From positions 1 through 34,668 of the forward strand of contig JAEXFN010000040.1 in the NCBI GenBank assembly GCA_023400055.1: 34,668 nt of DNA, read 5' to 3'. The DNA is from Bacillota bacterium. Its GTDB lineage: Bacteria; Bacillota; UBA4882; UBA8346. The notes under the pieces were generated by a model. That model was given only the letters and a program-made list of their open reading frames with translations, was not told the DNA's origin and searched no databases. Below are positions 17,477-25,399 of the stretch, piece after piece (position 1 is the first letter of the stretch; each line of letters starts with the position of its first letter). The position numbers were made by a program, and so were the translations under genes.

Positions 17477-17541
17477 GAAGCAGCTTTTTGACCGCAAGCT
17501 GCTTCGAATAGATGAGCGGCGTTATTGGCAGCGGTTTTTTT
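17477..17541 (+). promoter_or_regulatory. Leader hairpin upstream of oppA-type gene
   Basis: Perfect 10-bp stem GAAGCAGCTT (17477-17486) / AAGCTGCTTC (17496-17505) with a 9-nt loop. The right arm could instead pair GCTGC with GCAGC near 17529-17533, which is followed by seven T (17535-17541). The alternative pairing looks like a weak attenuator; this was judged by eye and not folded. The rest of the 17230-17643 gap holds no gene. Confidence 0.4.
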
Positions 17542-17661
17542 CGTATTGAAGATTTGCCGGATGGATTGAAGGCCCGATCCGCCGGGATGAAAGGCGTTGC
17601 ATAAAAAAATCAGCGCCAAAACAGGAGTTTCAAATTTGATTCAATGTTGGAGGTTAGAACA

Positions 17662-19320
17662 ATGATCCATAAAAAATTTATCACGCTATTTCTGATGGCG
17701 GCGGCTTGTGCCGTAACGCTGGCCGGATTCAACGCCGGGACGGTCCAGGCCGCCCAGGCCAAACTTGATGCCGATCAAACGATCAATATTATCGGTTACG
17801 ATTATACTTCCCTGGATCCGTCGGTAGTTTCCGAAAAGGCCTCTTTTACCGCCATCGGCAACGTCGGGGAAGGTTTATTCCGCCAGACCCTCAAGAATGG
17901 CAAAACCGTCAATGTCCTGGCCGGAGCGGACAAAGTGTCGGTATCGGCCGATAAAACCGTGTATACCTTCCATATCCGCAACAGCAAGTGGTCCGACGGC
18001 AAGCCGGTCACCGCCCACGATTACGTCTATTCTTGGAGAAGATTGGCCGATCCGACGGTGAGCAAAGGTTATCTCGGTTTTCTAGATGAGATCGGAGTCA
18101 AAGGCGCCACGCCCACCGGGGCCAAACCAGAGGACTTGGGAGTAAGGGCGGTGGATGACCGGACCTTTGAAGTAACCCTGAAAGCCCCCAATCCTTATTT
18201 CGAAAGCGCGCTGGTTTTCAAAGCTTTATATCCGGTGCGAGAAGACATCGCCAAGGAATTGGGCAACCAGTACGGGTTGGATTATAAACGGATGGCGTTT
18301 AACGGGCCGTTCATCATTTCGGATTATAAGAGAGGTTCCAAGATCGTTTACACCAAGAATGAAAACTATTGGGATGCCCAAAACATCAAGCTCAAAACCG
18401 CCAATGCCTTAATCGTGGATGAGCCGGCGACCTATAACAAGATGTTTGACTCCAAGGAGCTGGATATGATCCTGGGCGTCGGCGATTTCATCAAACCGCT
18501 CCAGGATCGGGCCAAGGCCGGCGAGATCGATTACTGGCGCGGCTATGACCCGCGGGCCAATTATTATATTTTCAACACCAAAAATAAAGTGCTGTCCAAT
18601 GCCAAGGTACGGCAGGCCATCTCCTTGGCGTATGACCGGAAAACCCAGCTGAATGTCGTTTGGAAGACCAACATCGTCGCCTACGGCAATGTTCCCCAGC
18701 GGATCCTGGTAGGCAAGGACGAATACCGCAAAGTCGTGCCGGAACCGCTACGATCTTTCAAAGCCAATCCGAAAAAGCTTTTGGCGGAAGGCCTGAAAGA
18801 ATTGGGCTTGAGCCCCGATCCTGCCAAGATTACTTTAAAGTTGTTGCTGACCAAGCAAAACTCGACCTTATCGGCCCAGGCGCAGTTCATTCAGAGCCAG
18901 CTCAAAAAGAATCTGGGGATCAACATCAGCATCGATTTTTCAGTGGATAACCCATCTTACATACGCGACCGTTCGGCCGGCAACTTTGATATTTGCGCCG
19001 GGAGTTGGGGAGCCGATTACAACGACGCCATCTCCTTCTTTAACCTATTCACCACCGGGAATGGCAACAACGGCGGCAAATACAGCAATCCCAAATATGA
19101 CGCGCTGGTGGCGCAGGCCAAGACCGAAATGGATAACCAGGCCAGACTGAAAATTTTCAAACAGTTGGAACAGATTCTAGTGGTTCAGGACGCGGCGGTA
19201 TCGCCATATATGTACACGAGCATCGACTCGTTCACGCAAAAATATCTAAAAGGAATGTATATCCCGCAATTCGGCTCCTATTACGATCTGCGCAACGTAT
19301 ATGTGGCGGGAAAGAAATAA
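17662..19320 (+). CDS. oppA: Oligopeptide ABC transporter substrate-binding protein (OppA-like)
   Basis: 552-residue SBP_bac_5 family protein that captures peptides outside the membrane. ATG 17662 is supported by GGAGG at 17649-17653 with 8-nt spacing; ATG 17644 overlaps that site. The signal region is MIHKK plus a hydrophobic stretch. Either Cys16 after MAAA acts as a lipoprotein cysteine, or signal peptidase I cuts after VQA (residue 30); both are plausible. The mature chain has ADKVSVSADKTVYTFHIRNSKW-like and SDGKPVTAHDYVYSWRRLADP blocks, the family signature in which the peptide backbone is bound. VRQAISLAYDRK in the second lobe supports this. It is the first gene of an opp operon that also encodes aminopeptidase P. 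The symbol is assigned by family resemblance; DppA-like ligands are possible. Confidence 0.92.
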   Translation: MIHKKFITLFLMAAACAVTLAGFNAGTVQAAQAKLDADQTINIIGYDYTSLDPSVVSEKASFTAIGNVGEGLFRQTLKNGKTVNVLAGADKVSVSADKTVYTFHIRNSKWSDGKPVTAHDYVYSWRRLADPTVSKGYLGFLDEIGVKGATPTGAKPEDLGVRAVDDRTFEVTLKAPNPYFESALVFKALYPVREDIAKELGNQYGLDYKRMAFNGPFIISDYKRGSKIVYTKNENYWDAQNIKLKTANALIVDEPATYNKMFDSKELDMILGVGDFIKPLQDRAKAGEIDYWRGYDPRANYYIFNTKNKVLSNAKVRQAISLAYDRKTQLNVVWKTNIVAYGNVPQRILVGKDEYRKVVPEPLRSFKANPKKLLAEGLKELGLSPDPAKITLKLLLTKQNSTLSAQAQFIQSQLKKNLGINISIDFSVDNPSYIRDRSAGNFDICAGSWGADYNDAISFFNLFTTGNGNNGGKYSNPKYDALVAQAKTEMDNQARLKIFKQLEQILVVQDAAVSPYMYTSIDSFTQKYLKGMYIPQFGSYYDLRNVYVAGKK

Positions 19321-19339
19321 GCGGATTAGACAGCCATTC

Positions 19340-19375
19340 ACTGCTGCAGCGGAGCGTTATGTCCGCTGCAGCAGT
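19340..19375 (+). other. Strong intercistronic hairpin between oppA and oppB
   Basis: Perfect 14-bp stem ACTGCTGCAGCGGA (19340-19353) / TCCGCTGCAGCAGT (19362-19375) with an 8-nt loop, followed by only four T. This is a partial terminator or mRNA-protecting hairpin that would make oppA more abundant than the membrane subunits. Confidence 0.8.
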
Positions 19376-19401
19376 TTTGTAAGAAAGAGGAAGATTCCGA
19401 T

Positions 19402-20352
19402 ATGCTCAAGTACATTATCAAAAGAATCGGCTATATGCTTCTTACCATGTGGATCATTGCCACGCTCACTTTCATGTTGATTAACATCATACCAGGCGAT
19501 CCGATCGTGACCAGCGCCGATCGCATCCCGGACAAAAAGGTCGTCGCAATTATTCGCAAACAATATAAGCTGGATCGACCGGCTTATGTCCGTTATTTCA
19601 GTTATCTGTCGGATCTGAGCCGGGGCGATCTGGGAATCTCCATCTATTATCAGGGTCAGAAAGTCAACGACATGATCCAGAAAGAGTTCCCGGTTTCCGC
19701 GCAACTCGGCCTGCAAGCGGTGGTCATCGGATTAATCGTGGGGCTGGCCTTGGGGATCGTCGCCGCTTTTTACCGGAACACCTGGATCGATTATTCGGTG
19801 ATCGGCGCCGCACTGACCGGAGTCTGTGTGCCCAGCTTCGTGCTGGCGATCCTATTGCAATATATTTTAGGATCGTGGTTTGGTCTGAGCACCGCCGGCT
19901 GGGCTTCCCAAAGCCTGCCGGATCTATACCGTTATTCGCTGCTGCCTTCGCTGGCCCTGGCCGCGTCGAGCATCGCCTCCAATGCCCGGTTCATGAGAAC
20001 GTCGGTCCTGGAAATCATCAACCAGGACTATATCTTGACGGCCAAAGCCAAGGGCGTCAAACGAACCGCCATGATCTGGAGGCATATCGTCAGAAACGCG
20101 ATCACCCCCATCGTCACGCTGATGGGGCCGAAGATCGCCGGGATTATCACCGGCTCGATCGTGATCGAAAGCATCTTCAGCATTCCGGGGTTGGGCCGTG
20201 AATTGATCAGCGCCATTTCAAACCGAGATTATACCGTGATCATGTCATTGACGGTATTTTATGCTTTCCTGTACATTGTTTCCCTGCTGATCGTGGACAT
20301 CGTCTATGTGTTGGTCGATCCCAGGGTCCGGCTGAGCCGACAAAATGAGTAA
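19402..20352 (+). CDS. oppB: Peptide ABC transporter permease (OppB/DppB-like)
   Basis: 316-residue inner-membrane permease with about six helices. The N-terminus MLKYIIKRIGYMLLTMWIIA and the following FMLINIIPGDPI block are diagnostic of the OppB/DppB family. The ATPase-contact loop reads LTAKAKGVKRTAMIWRHIVRNAITP near residues 210-235, and SIFSIPGLGRELISAI is the conserved C-terminal block. GAGGAAG lies 9 nt before ATG 19402. It heterodimerises with the OppC-like protein 21 bp downstream. A 9-nt tandem duplication (AAAATGAGT) overlaps the stop codon. Confidence 0.95.
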   Translation: MLKYIIKRIGYMLLTMWIIATLTFMLINIIPGDPIVTSADRIPDKKVVAIIRKQYKLDRPAYVRYFSYLSDLSRGDLGISIYYQGQKVNDMIQKEFPVSAQLGLQAVVIGLIVGLALGIVAAFYRNTWIDYSVIGAALTGVCVPSFVLAILLQYILGSWFGLSTAGWASQSLPDLYRYSLLPSLALAASSIASNARFMRTSVLEIINQDYILTAKAKGVKRTAMIWRHIVRNAITPIVTLMGPKIAGIITGSIVIESIFSIPGLGRELISAISNRDYTVIMSLTVFYAFLYIVSLLIVDIVYVLVDPRVRLSRQNE

Positions 20353-20373
20353 AATGAGTAAAGAGGAGTTACT

Positions 20374-21297
20374 ATGCCTCAGCCTGAATACAGCAAAAGT
20401 CATTTTAAGATAATCGGATACTCGAATCAGAAAATGGAGGCGATGGTCCGGCCGAACGTTACCTATGGGCAGGACGCCTGGAGAAGGCTGAAACAGAACA
20501 AAGTGGCCATGGCCTCCATGGGAATCTTGGCGGCCATTATCGCCATTTGTATCTTCGGTCCCATATTGTCGCCTTTCAAGTTTGATGTGCAGGATTATGA
20601 GATCCTGGATAAAGCATCGTTCGGATGGCATTGGTTCGGCACGGATAATCTGGGCCGGGATCTGTTCGTCAGACTCTGCGCCGGGGGCCAGGTTTCGTTA
20701 ACGATCGGCTTCGTGGGCACACTGATTGAATTGCTGATCGGCTGTACCTACGGCGGAATCAGTGGTTACTTCGGCGGCGCGGTAGACACGGTGATGATGC
20801 GGATCGTCGAAATCATCGTCAGCGTGCCCTACCTTATTGTGGTGATCCTGTTATTGCTGTGGCTTCCCGCCGGTGAGCTGACCATCATTATCGCCTTATG
20901 CATCACTGGCTGGACCGGAATCGCCCGGTTGATCCGGGGCCAGGTCTTGCAACTGAAAGAATCCGAGTATATCCTGGCCGCCCGGGCGTTGGGAGCATCT
21001 TCCGCTCGGATCATCTTTAAACATTTGATCCCGAATACTATCGGAATTATTTTGGTGTACATGTCCATGGATATCCCGGCGTTTATCTTCAATGAGGCTT
21101 TCCTGAGTTTCCTCGGGCTGGGGATACAGCCGCCGCAAGCCAGCTGGGGAGCGTTGATCTTCACGGGACAAGGCCAGATGCAATATCATTTCCACGAATT
21201 CATCTTCCCCGCACTCGCCATCAGCTTGACGATACTCACTTTTAATTTATTGGGCGACGGATTGAGGGATGCGTTGGATCCCAAGTTCCGGCAGTGA
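20374..21297 (+). CDS. oppC: Peptide ABC transporter permease (OppC/DppC-like)
   Basis: 307-residue inner-membrane permease. The N-terminal cytoplasmic segment ends in DAWRRLKQNKVAMASMGIL, the usual OppC_N start. HWFGTDNLGRDLFVRLCAG is the family signature, followed by LTIGFVGTLIELLIGCTYGG. The EAA-type loop is YILAARALGASSARIIFKHLIPN near residues 190-212, and FLSFLGLGIQPPQASWGAL is the conserved C-terminal motif. GAGGAG precedes ATG 20374 by 7 nt. It is followed after 122 bp by the aminopeptidase P frame; that gap holds no recognisable gene or terminator, so read-through transcription is likely. Confidence 0.95.
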   Translation: MPQPEYSKSHFKIIGYSNQKMEAMVRPNVTYGQDAWRRLKQNKVAMASMGILAAIIAICIFGPILSPFKFDVQDYEILDKASFGWHWFGTDNLGRDLFVRLCAGGQVSLTIGFVGTLIELLIGCTYGGISGYFGGAVDTVMMRIVEIIVSVPYLIVVILLLLWLPAGELTIIIALCITGWTGIARLIRGQVLQLKESEYILAARALGASSARIIFKHLIPNTIGIILVYMSMDIPAFIFNEAFLSFLGLGIQPPQASWGALIFTGQGQMQYHFHEFIFPALAISLTILTFNLLGDGLRDALDPKFRQ

Positions 21298-21419
21298 TGA
21301 TCGGAAAGTCAGGCTGGCATCAAGCCGAGGGAATCGATGATTGGCGGCGTAATTGTAAGGTTGTTAAACCGATGGAAATCAGGAAGCCAACAATGCAATC
21401 AAGAATAGGGTGACCGGGT

Positions 21420-23204
21420 ATGGAGATTAAGGAAAAGCTAACTAAACTGCGGCAACTCATGAGCGAGGCGGAGCTTGACGCCTATATCATTCCCAGTTTT
21501 GATCCCCATCACAGCGAATATGTGGCCGAGTATTTCAAATGCCGTCAGTGGGTATCCGGATTTACGGGTTCGGCCGGTACGGTGGTAATTACCGCGGAAA
21601 GCGCCGGCCTGTGGACCGATGGCCGATATTCCATTCAAGCCGAGCAACAACTTGAAAACTTGGGGATCCAACTTTTTAAAATGGCCGATCCGGGGGTGCC
21701 TTCCTATCCGGATTGGTTAAAGGAGACGCTCCGGGAGCGGGCCTGCGTGGGCTTTGATGGCAATGTTTTTTCAGTCGCCATGGTCCAGGAAATGCAAAAA
21801 GCGTTCGCGGCCAAGGCGATAACCTTGAGGCCAGATCGCGATTTGATCGGGGAGCTGTGGAACGACCGGCCGGAATCTCCGGACGGCCCGCTCTTTATCC
21901 ACGATGTCATGTATGCCGGAAAGTCCAGGGTCGAGAAACTGAAAATCATCCGGGCGGATATGAGGGAGAAAGGCGCCAGCCATTATCTGCTCACCTCCCT
22001 GGATGATATTGCCTGACTTTTGAATCTCCGGGGGACGGATATTCCCAATATCCCGGTTTTTCTCGCCAATGTAATCCTATCGTTGGACGAATGCCATCTC
22101 TACGTGGATCTTTCTAAAGTCCCGGCAAGCGTCCGTTCGGCGCTTGAAGCGGACGGTGTCACGATTGAACCTTATCAGGAGACAGGGTATGGATTGCAAA
22201 ACTTAACCGCGGCCGATGCGCTCATTTACGATCCCGGCGTGGTAAATCTGATTTTGGCGCAACAGGTCAATACCCGGGCCAGAGTCATCGAGCAGCCCAA
22301 CCTGACGGCGCCCCGCAAGGCGGTCAAAGATCAAGTCGAAATGGAGCATTGGGAACGCTGCCAGATCAGCGATGGCCTCGCCATGGTGAAATTTATCCGT
22401 TGGTTGAAAACGGCGGTCGGCAAAGAACGAATCACCGAGCTTTCGGCCGCCGCCAAGGTGAACCAATTGCGTATGGCCGACCCGCTTTGCATCGGTCCAA
22501 GTTTCCCGCCGATCGTCGCCTATCGGGAGCATGCCGCCATGATGCATTACCGACCGACCCCCGAGACCACTTATGAGCTTGCGGCCGAAGGCCTGCTGCT
22601 GGTCGATTCCGGCGGGCAATATTATAGCGGAACCACTGATATCACCCGGACCATCGTCCTTGGCCAACTTAACGCCCAAGCCCGAAATGATTTCACATGG
22701 GTGCTTAAAAGCCATATCGCCTTGGCAACCGCCAAGTTTCTTTATGGCACCACCGGTTCCAACATTGATATCATGGCTCGGGCGCCGTTATGGCAGCACG
22801 GGATCGATTATAAATGCGGCACCGGCCATGGCGTCGGCTTCTTCCTCAACGTCCATGAGGGACCGCAAACCATCCGGCAGACGCTGAGTCCAGTCAAACT
22901 GGAAGCCAACATGATCGTTACCAATGAGCCGGGAATTTACCGGGAGGGAAAGCATGGCATCCGGACAGAAAACATGCTGCGGATCGTTCGGGATGAGAGC
23001 AATGAGTTCGGCCAGTTTATGAAGTTTCAAACCCTTACCGTTTGTCCGATTGACACGGCCGGGGTCAATCCGGCTTTACTCAGCAAAGATGAGATCCAAT
23101 GGTTGAACCGTTATCACCAGTATGTTTATGCCAAACTCTCACCCCATCTAACGGAAGCGGAAAGTATTTGGCTGGCGGAGGCGACGCGGCCGTTATCCTT
23201 GTAA
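21420..23204 (+). pseudogene. pepP: Xaa-Pro aminopeptidase (aminopeptidase P, M24B), interrupted by one in-frame UGA
   Basis: Read through the TGA at 22014-22016, the frame codes for 594 residues plus one, the usual size of long aminopeptidase P (XPNPEP1-like), which removes an N-terminal residue preceding proline. The upstream 198 residues carry the creatinase-like N-domain (PSFDPHHSEYV, GFTGSAGTVVIT, LWTDGRYSIQAE). The break falls in LTSLDDIA-stop-LLNLRGTDIPN, where relatives have Trp. All five metal ligands are intact downstream: D396, D407, H470, E503 and E517, with spacing like that of human XPNPEP1. The downstream part starts with no ribosome binding site. The position between oppC and oppD fits degradation of imported proline-containing peptides. 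It is either a recent nonsense mutation, a sequencing error, or a UGA suppressed by Trp-tRNA. Product identity is firm; functionality is open. Confidence 0.9.
22014..22016 (+). other. In-frame UGA at a conserved Trp position of aminopeptidase P
   Basis: The TGA replaces TGG at residue 199, a single G-to-A change. The next base is C; UGAC is known in E. coli as the least efficient stop context. UGA misreading normally inserts Trp, which would restore the native residue. TGA serves as the true stop of several neighbouring genes here (for example at 7185-7187, 8022-8024 and 24255-24257), so the genetic code is standard. Confidence 0.85.
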
Positions 23205-23240
23205 GAACAGGGTTTGGGAACTAAGGAGGAGATTTATGAA

Positions 23241-24257
23241 ATGCCCGAACTGCTCCAAGTAAAAAATTTAAGAGTTTCGTTTCATACTTATGCGGGCGAA
23301 GTCCAAGCGGTAAGAGGCGTGGATTTCTTGCTTAATAAAGGCGAAACGCTGGCCATGGTCGGCGAATCGGGTTGCGGCAAAACGGTGACGGCCAAATCAA
23401 TCATGCGGTTGATGCCCGTTCCCCCCGGCGAGATCAAGCCCGGTTCGGCGCTGTTTTTTGCCGGCCGCGATATCGTCAAGATGGATGAGAAAGAGCTGGG
23501 AAGCCTGCGCGGCGGAGATATCAGCATGATCTTTCAGGACCCGATGACCTCCTTAAACCCTACCATGCAAATTGGCAAGCAGATCGCCGAAAGCTTGATC
23601 ATTCACCGCGGAATGGGCAGGCGGGAAGCGTCGGCCGAAGCCGTGAATATGTTGAAACTGGTAGACATCCCCAATCCGGAAAAGAGAGTCAAGGAGTATC
23701 CGCATCAATTTTCAGGCGGGATGAGGCAGCGGGCCATGATCGCCATCGCGCTCGCCTGTAATCCTAAAATTTTGATCGCCGACGAGCCTACCACCGCGTT
23801 GGATGTGACGATTCAGGCGCAGATCCTGGACCTTATGGAAGAACTGCAAAACCGGTTCGGCACGGCCATTTTATTAATAACGCATGATTTAGGGATCGTG
23901 GCCAGTATTGCCAATCGAATCCAAGTAATGTATTCGGGGATCATTGTTGAGCGAGGCGCTTGCGCCGATCTGTTCAACCATCCTCAGCATCCTTATACCT
24001 GGGCGCTGTTGAGATCGGCCCTGCGCTTGGATGATGGCAACAAACAGGAGCTTTACTCCATAAGCGGAACGCCGCCCGACTTATTGGCACCGCCGCCGGG
24101 CTGTCCATTTGCAGCGCGTTGCGAATACTGCATGCCGATCTGCGGGGAAGTTCTACCCGAAGAAACAACAGTAGATGCGGCGCATACCGTTCGTTGCTGG
24201 CTGCAACACCCCGCAGCACCCGTAGTGGAATCGCCGTATGAATCCGGAGGTAAATGA
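23241..24257 (+). CDS. oppD: Peptide ABC transporter ATPase (OppD/DppD-like)
   Basis: 338-residue cytoplasmic ATPase. ATG 23241 is chosen over the in-frame TTG at 23214 because AAGGAGGAG at 23223-23231 sits 9 nt upstream. Walker A is GESGCGKT, the Q-loop is IFQDPMTSLNP, the signature is FSGGMRQR and Walker B ILIADEPTTALDVT, with the switch His in LITHDLGIV. The C-terminal oligopeptide-transporter extension contains CPFAARCEYCMPIC, a cysteine cluster that in relatives holds an iron-sulfur cluster. It pairs with the next gene product to power OppBC. The stop is 3 bp before the next ATG. Confidence 0.96.
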   Translation: MPELLQVKNLRVSFHTYAGEVQAVRGVDFLLNKGETLAMVGESGCGKTVTAKSIMRLMPVPPGEIKPGSALFFAGRDIVKMDEKELGSLRGGDISMIFQDPMTSLNPTMQIGKQIAESLIIHRGMGRREASAEAVNMLKLVDIPNPEKRVKEYPHQFSGGMRQRAMIAIALACNPKILIADEPTTALDVTIQAQILDLMEELQNRFGTAILLITHDLGIVASIANRIQVMYSGIIVERGACADLFNHPQHPYTWALLRSALRLDDGNKQELYSISGTPPDLLAPPPGCPFAARCEYCMPICGEVLPEETTVDAAHTVRCWLQHPAAPVVESPYESGGK

Positions 24258-24260
24258 AGG

Positions 24261-25238
24261 ATGAACTCAGTGGAGGGGTCTCGGAACCTCATTGAAGTCA
24301 AAGAGTTATCCAAATATTTTGAACTCGGCCGTCACACCACTCTAAAGGCGGTCGATCAGGTAACCTTAAACATCAAAAAAGGGGAAACGCTCGGACTGGT
24401 CGGCGAGTCCGGCTGCGGTAAAACGACCTGCGGCCGCACCATCAGCGGTTTATATGCGCCGACTGTGGGAGCGGTATTATATGATGGAGTCAACATTGCT
24501 TCGTTACGCGGAAAAGCCCGGCGGCAGTTTGCGCGCAAGGCCCAAATTATTTTCCAGGATCCCTATGCGTCATTAAATCCACGCCTAACAGTGACGGACA
24601 TCATTGCCGAAGGGATCGATATCCATGGCTTATACTCCGGTAAGGAACGGATTGCCAAAGTGGCTGAGCTTTTAGAGAAGGTCGGCTTAAACAGTGAACA
24701 CGGGTCGCGGTTCCCGCATGAATTCTCGGGCGGGCAGCGCCAGCGGATTGGCATCGCCAGGGCGCTGGCGGTGGAACCGGAATTCATCGTCTGTGACGAG
24801 CCGATTTCGGCATTGGATGTATCCGTACAGGCACAAGTCGTTAATTTACTAATAAAACTCCAAAAAGAATTGGGGCTCACCTATCTTTTTATCGCTCATG
24901 ATCTGGCGATGGTAAAGCATATCTCCGACCGGGTGGGCGTCATGTACCTCGGCAACCTGGTTGAACTGGCGGAAAGCCATGAATTGTACCGCAATCCTTT
25001 ACATCCGTATACCCAGGCGTTATTATCCGCCATACCGATACCCGATCCGGGCATCATGAAATCAAAGCAAAGAATTTTGGTGCAAGGAGAGGTACCGGGC
25101 CCAATCAATCCCAAGCCAGGTTGCAGGTTTATTCAACGGTGTAAATACGCCAAGCCGGAATGCCATGAACAAACTCCCCGGTTGCGGGAGTCCGGTAAGG
25201 GACATTTTGTTTCGTGTTATTTATATGGTACGGCATGA
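24261..25238 (+). CDS. oppF: Peptide ABC transporter ATPase (OppF/DppF-like)
   Basis: 325-residue cytoplasmic ATPase, partner of OppD. Walker A is GESGCGKTT, the Q-loop IIFQDPYASLNPRL, the signature FSGGQRQRIGIARAL, Walker B FIVCDEPISALDVS and the switch motif FIAHDLAMV. The C-terminal part has GCRFIQRCKYAKPEC, the OppF-type cysteine segment. GGAGG at 24246-24250 precedes ATG 24261 by 10 nt, inside the end of oppD, so the two are translationally linked. It is the last gene of the peptide operon. Downstream lies a long inverted repeat and a convergent gene. Confidence 0.96.
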   Translation: MNSVEGSRNLIEVKELSKYFELGRHTTLKAVDQVTLNIKKGETLGLVGESGCGKTTCGRTISGLYAPTVGAVLYDGVNIASLRGKARRQFARKAQIIFQDPYASLNPRLTVTDIIAEGIDIHGLYSGKERIAKVAELLEKVGLNSEHGSRFPHEFSGGQRQRIGIARALAVEPEFIVCDEPISALDVSVQAQVVNLLIKLQKELGLTYLFIAHDLAMVKHISDRVGVMYLGNLVELAESHELYRNPLHPYTQALLSAIPIPDPGIMKSKQRILVQGEVPGPINPKPGCRFIQRCKYAKPECHEQTPRLRESGKGHFVSCYLYGTA

Positions 25239-25273
25239 TCGGTTCGAAACGATCGGTTACTCCTTTAGAAAGG

Positions 25274-25350
25274 ATTTCTCTCCGGAATTCGGCAAGTTTT
25301 ACTTTTTATAATCTCTAGGAAGTTTACTCACCGTATTTCCGGAGAGAAAT
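25274..25350. repeat. 14-bp perfect inverted repeat with a 49-nt centre, between convergent genes
   Basis: ATTTCTCTCCGGAA (25274-25287) is an exact inverted copy of TTCCGGAGAGAAAT (25337-25350). The AT-rich centre has two near-identical tracts, AGTTTTACT and AGTTTACT. It separates the convergent oppF and flavoprotein genes. It could be a bidirectional transcription end signal or a remnant of a small mobile repeat; there is no adjacent T-run on either side. Confidence 0.7.
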
Positions 25351-25399
25351 GGCGGTTGATTAATCGAGCCAAAAGAATACCCGGCTTGATTGAACTCGG

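Noticed and set aside
22014..22016. UGA as Trp by an alternative genetic code, or as selenocysteine
   Set aside because: TGA ends many intact genes here, and Trp, not Cys, is expected at the site; no SECIS-like hairpin was noticed directly downstream.
22020..23204. Downstream half of aminopeptidase P as an independent gene starting at TTG 22020
   Set aside because: No Shine-Dalgarno site, same frame as the upstream half, and the break lies inside a conserved block, so it is one interrupted gene.
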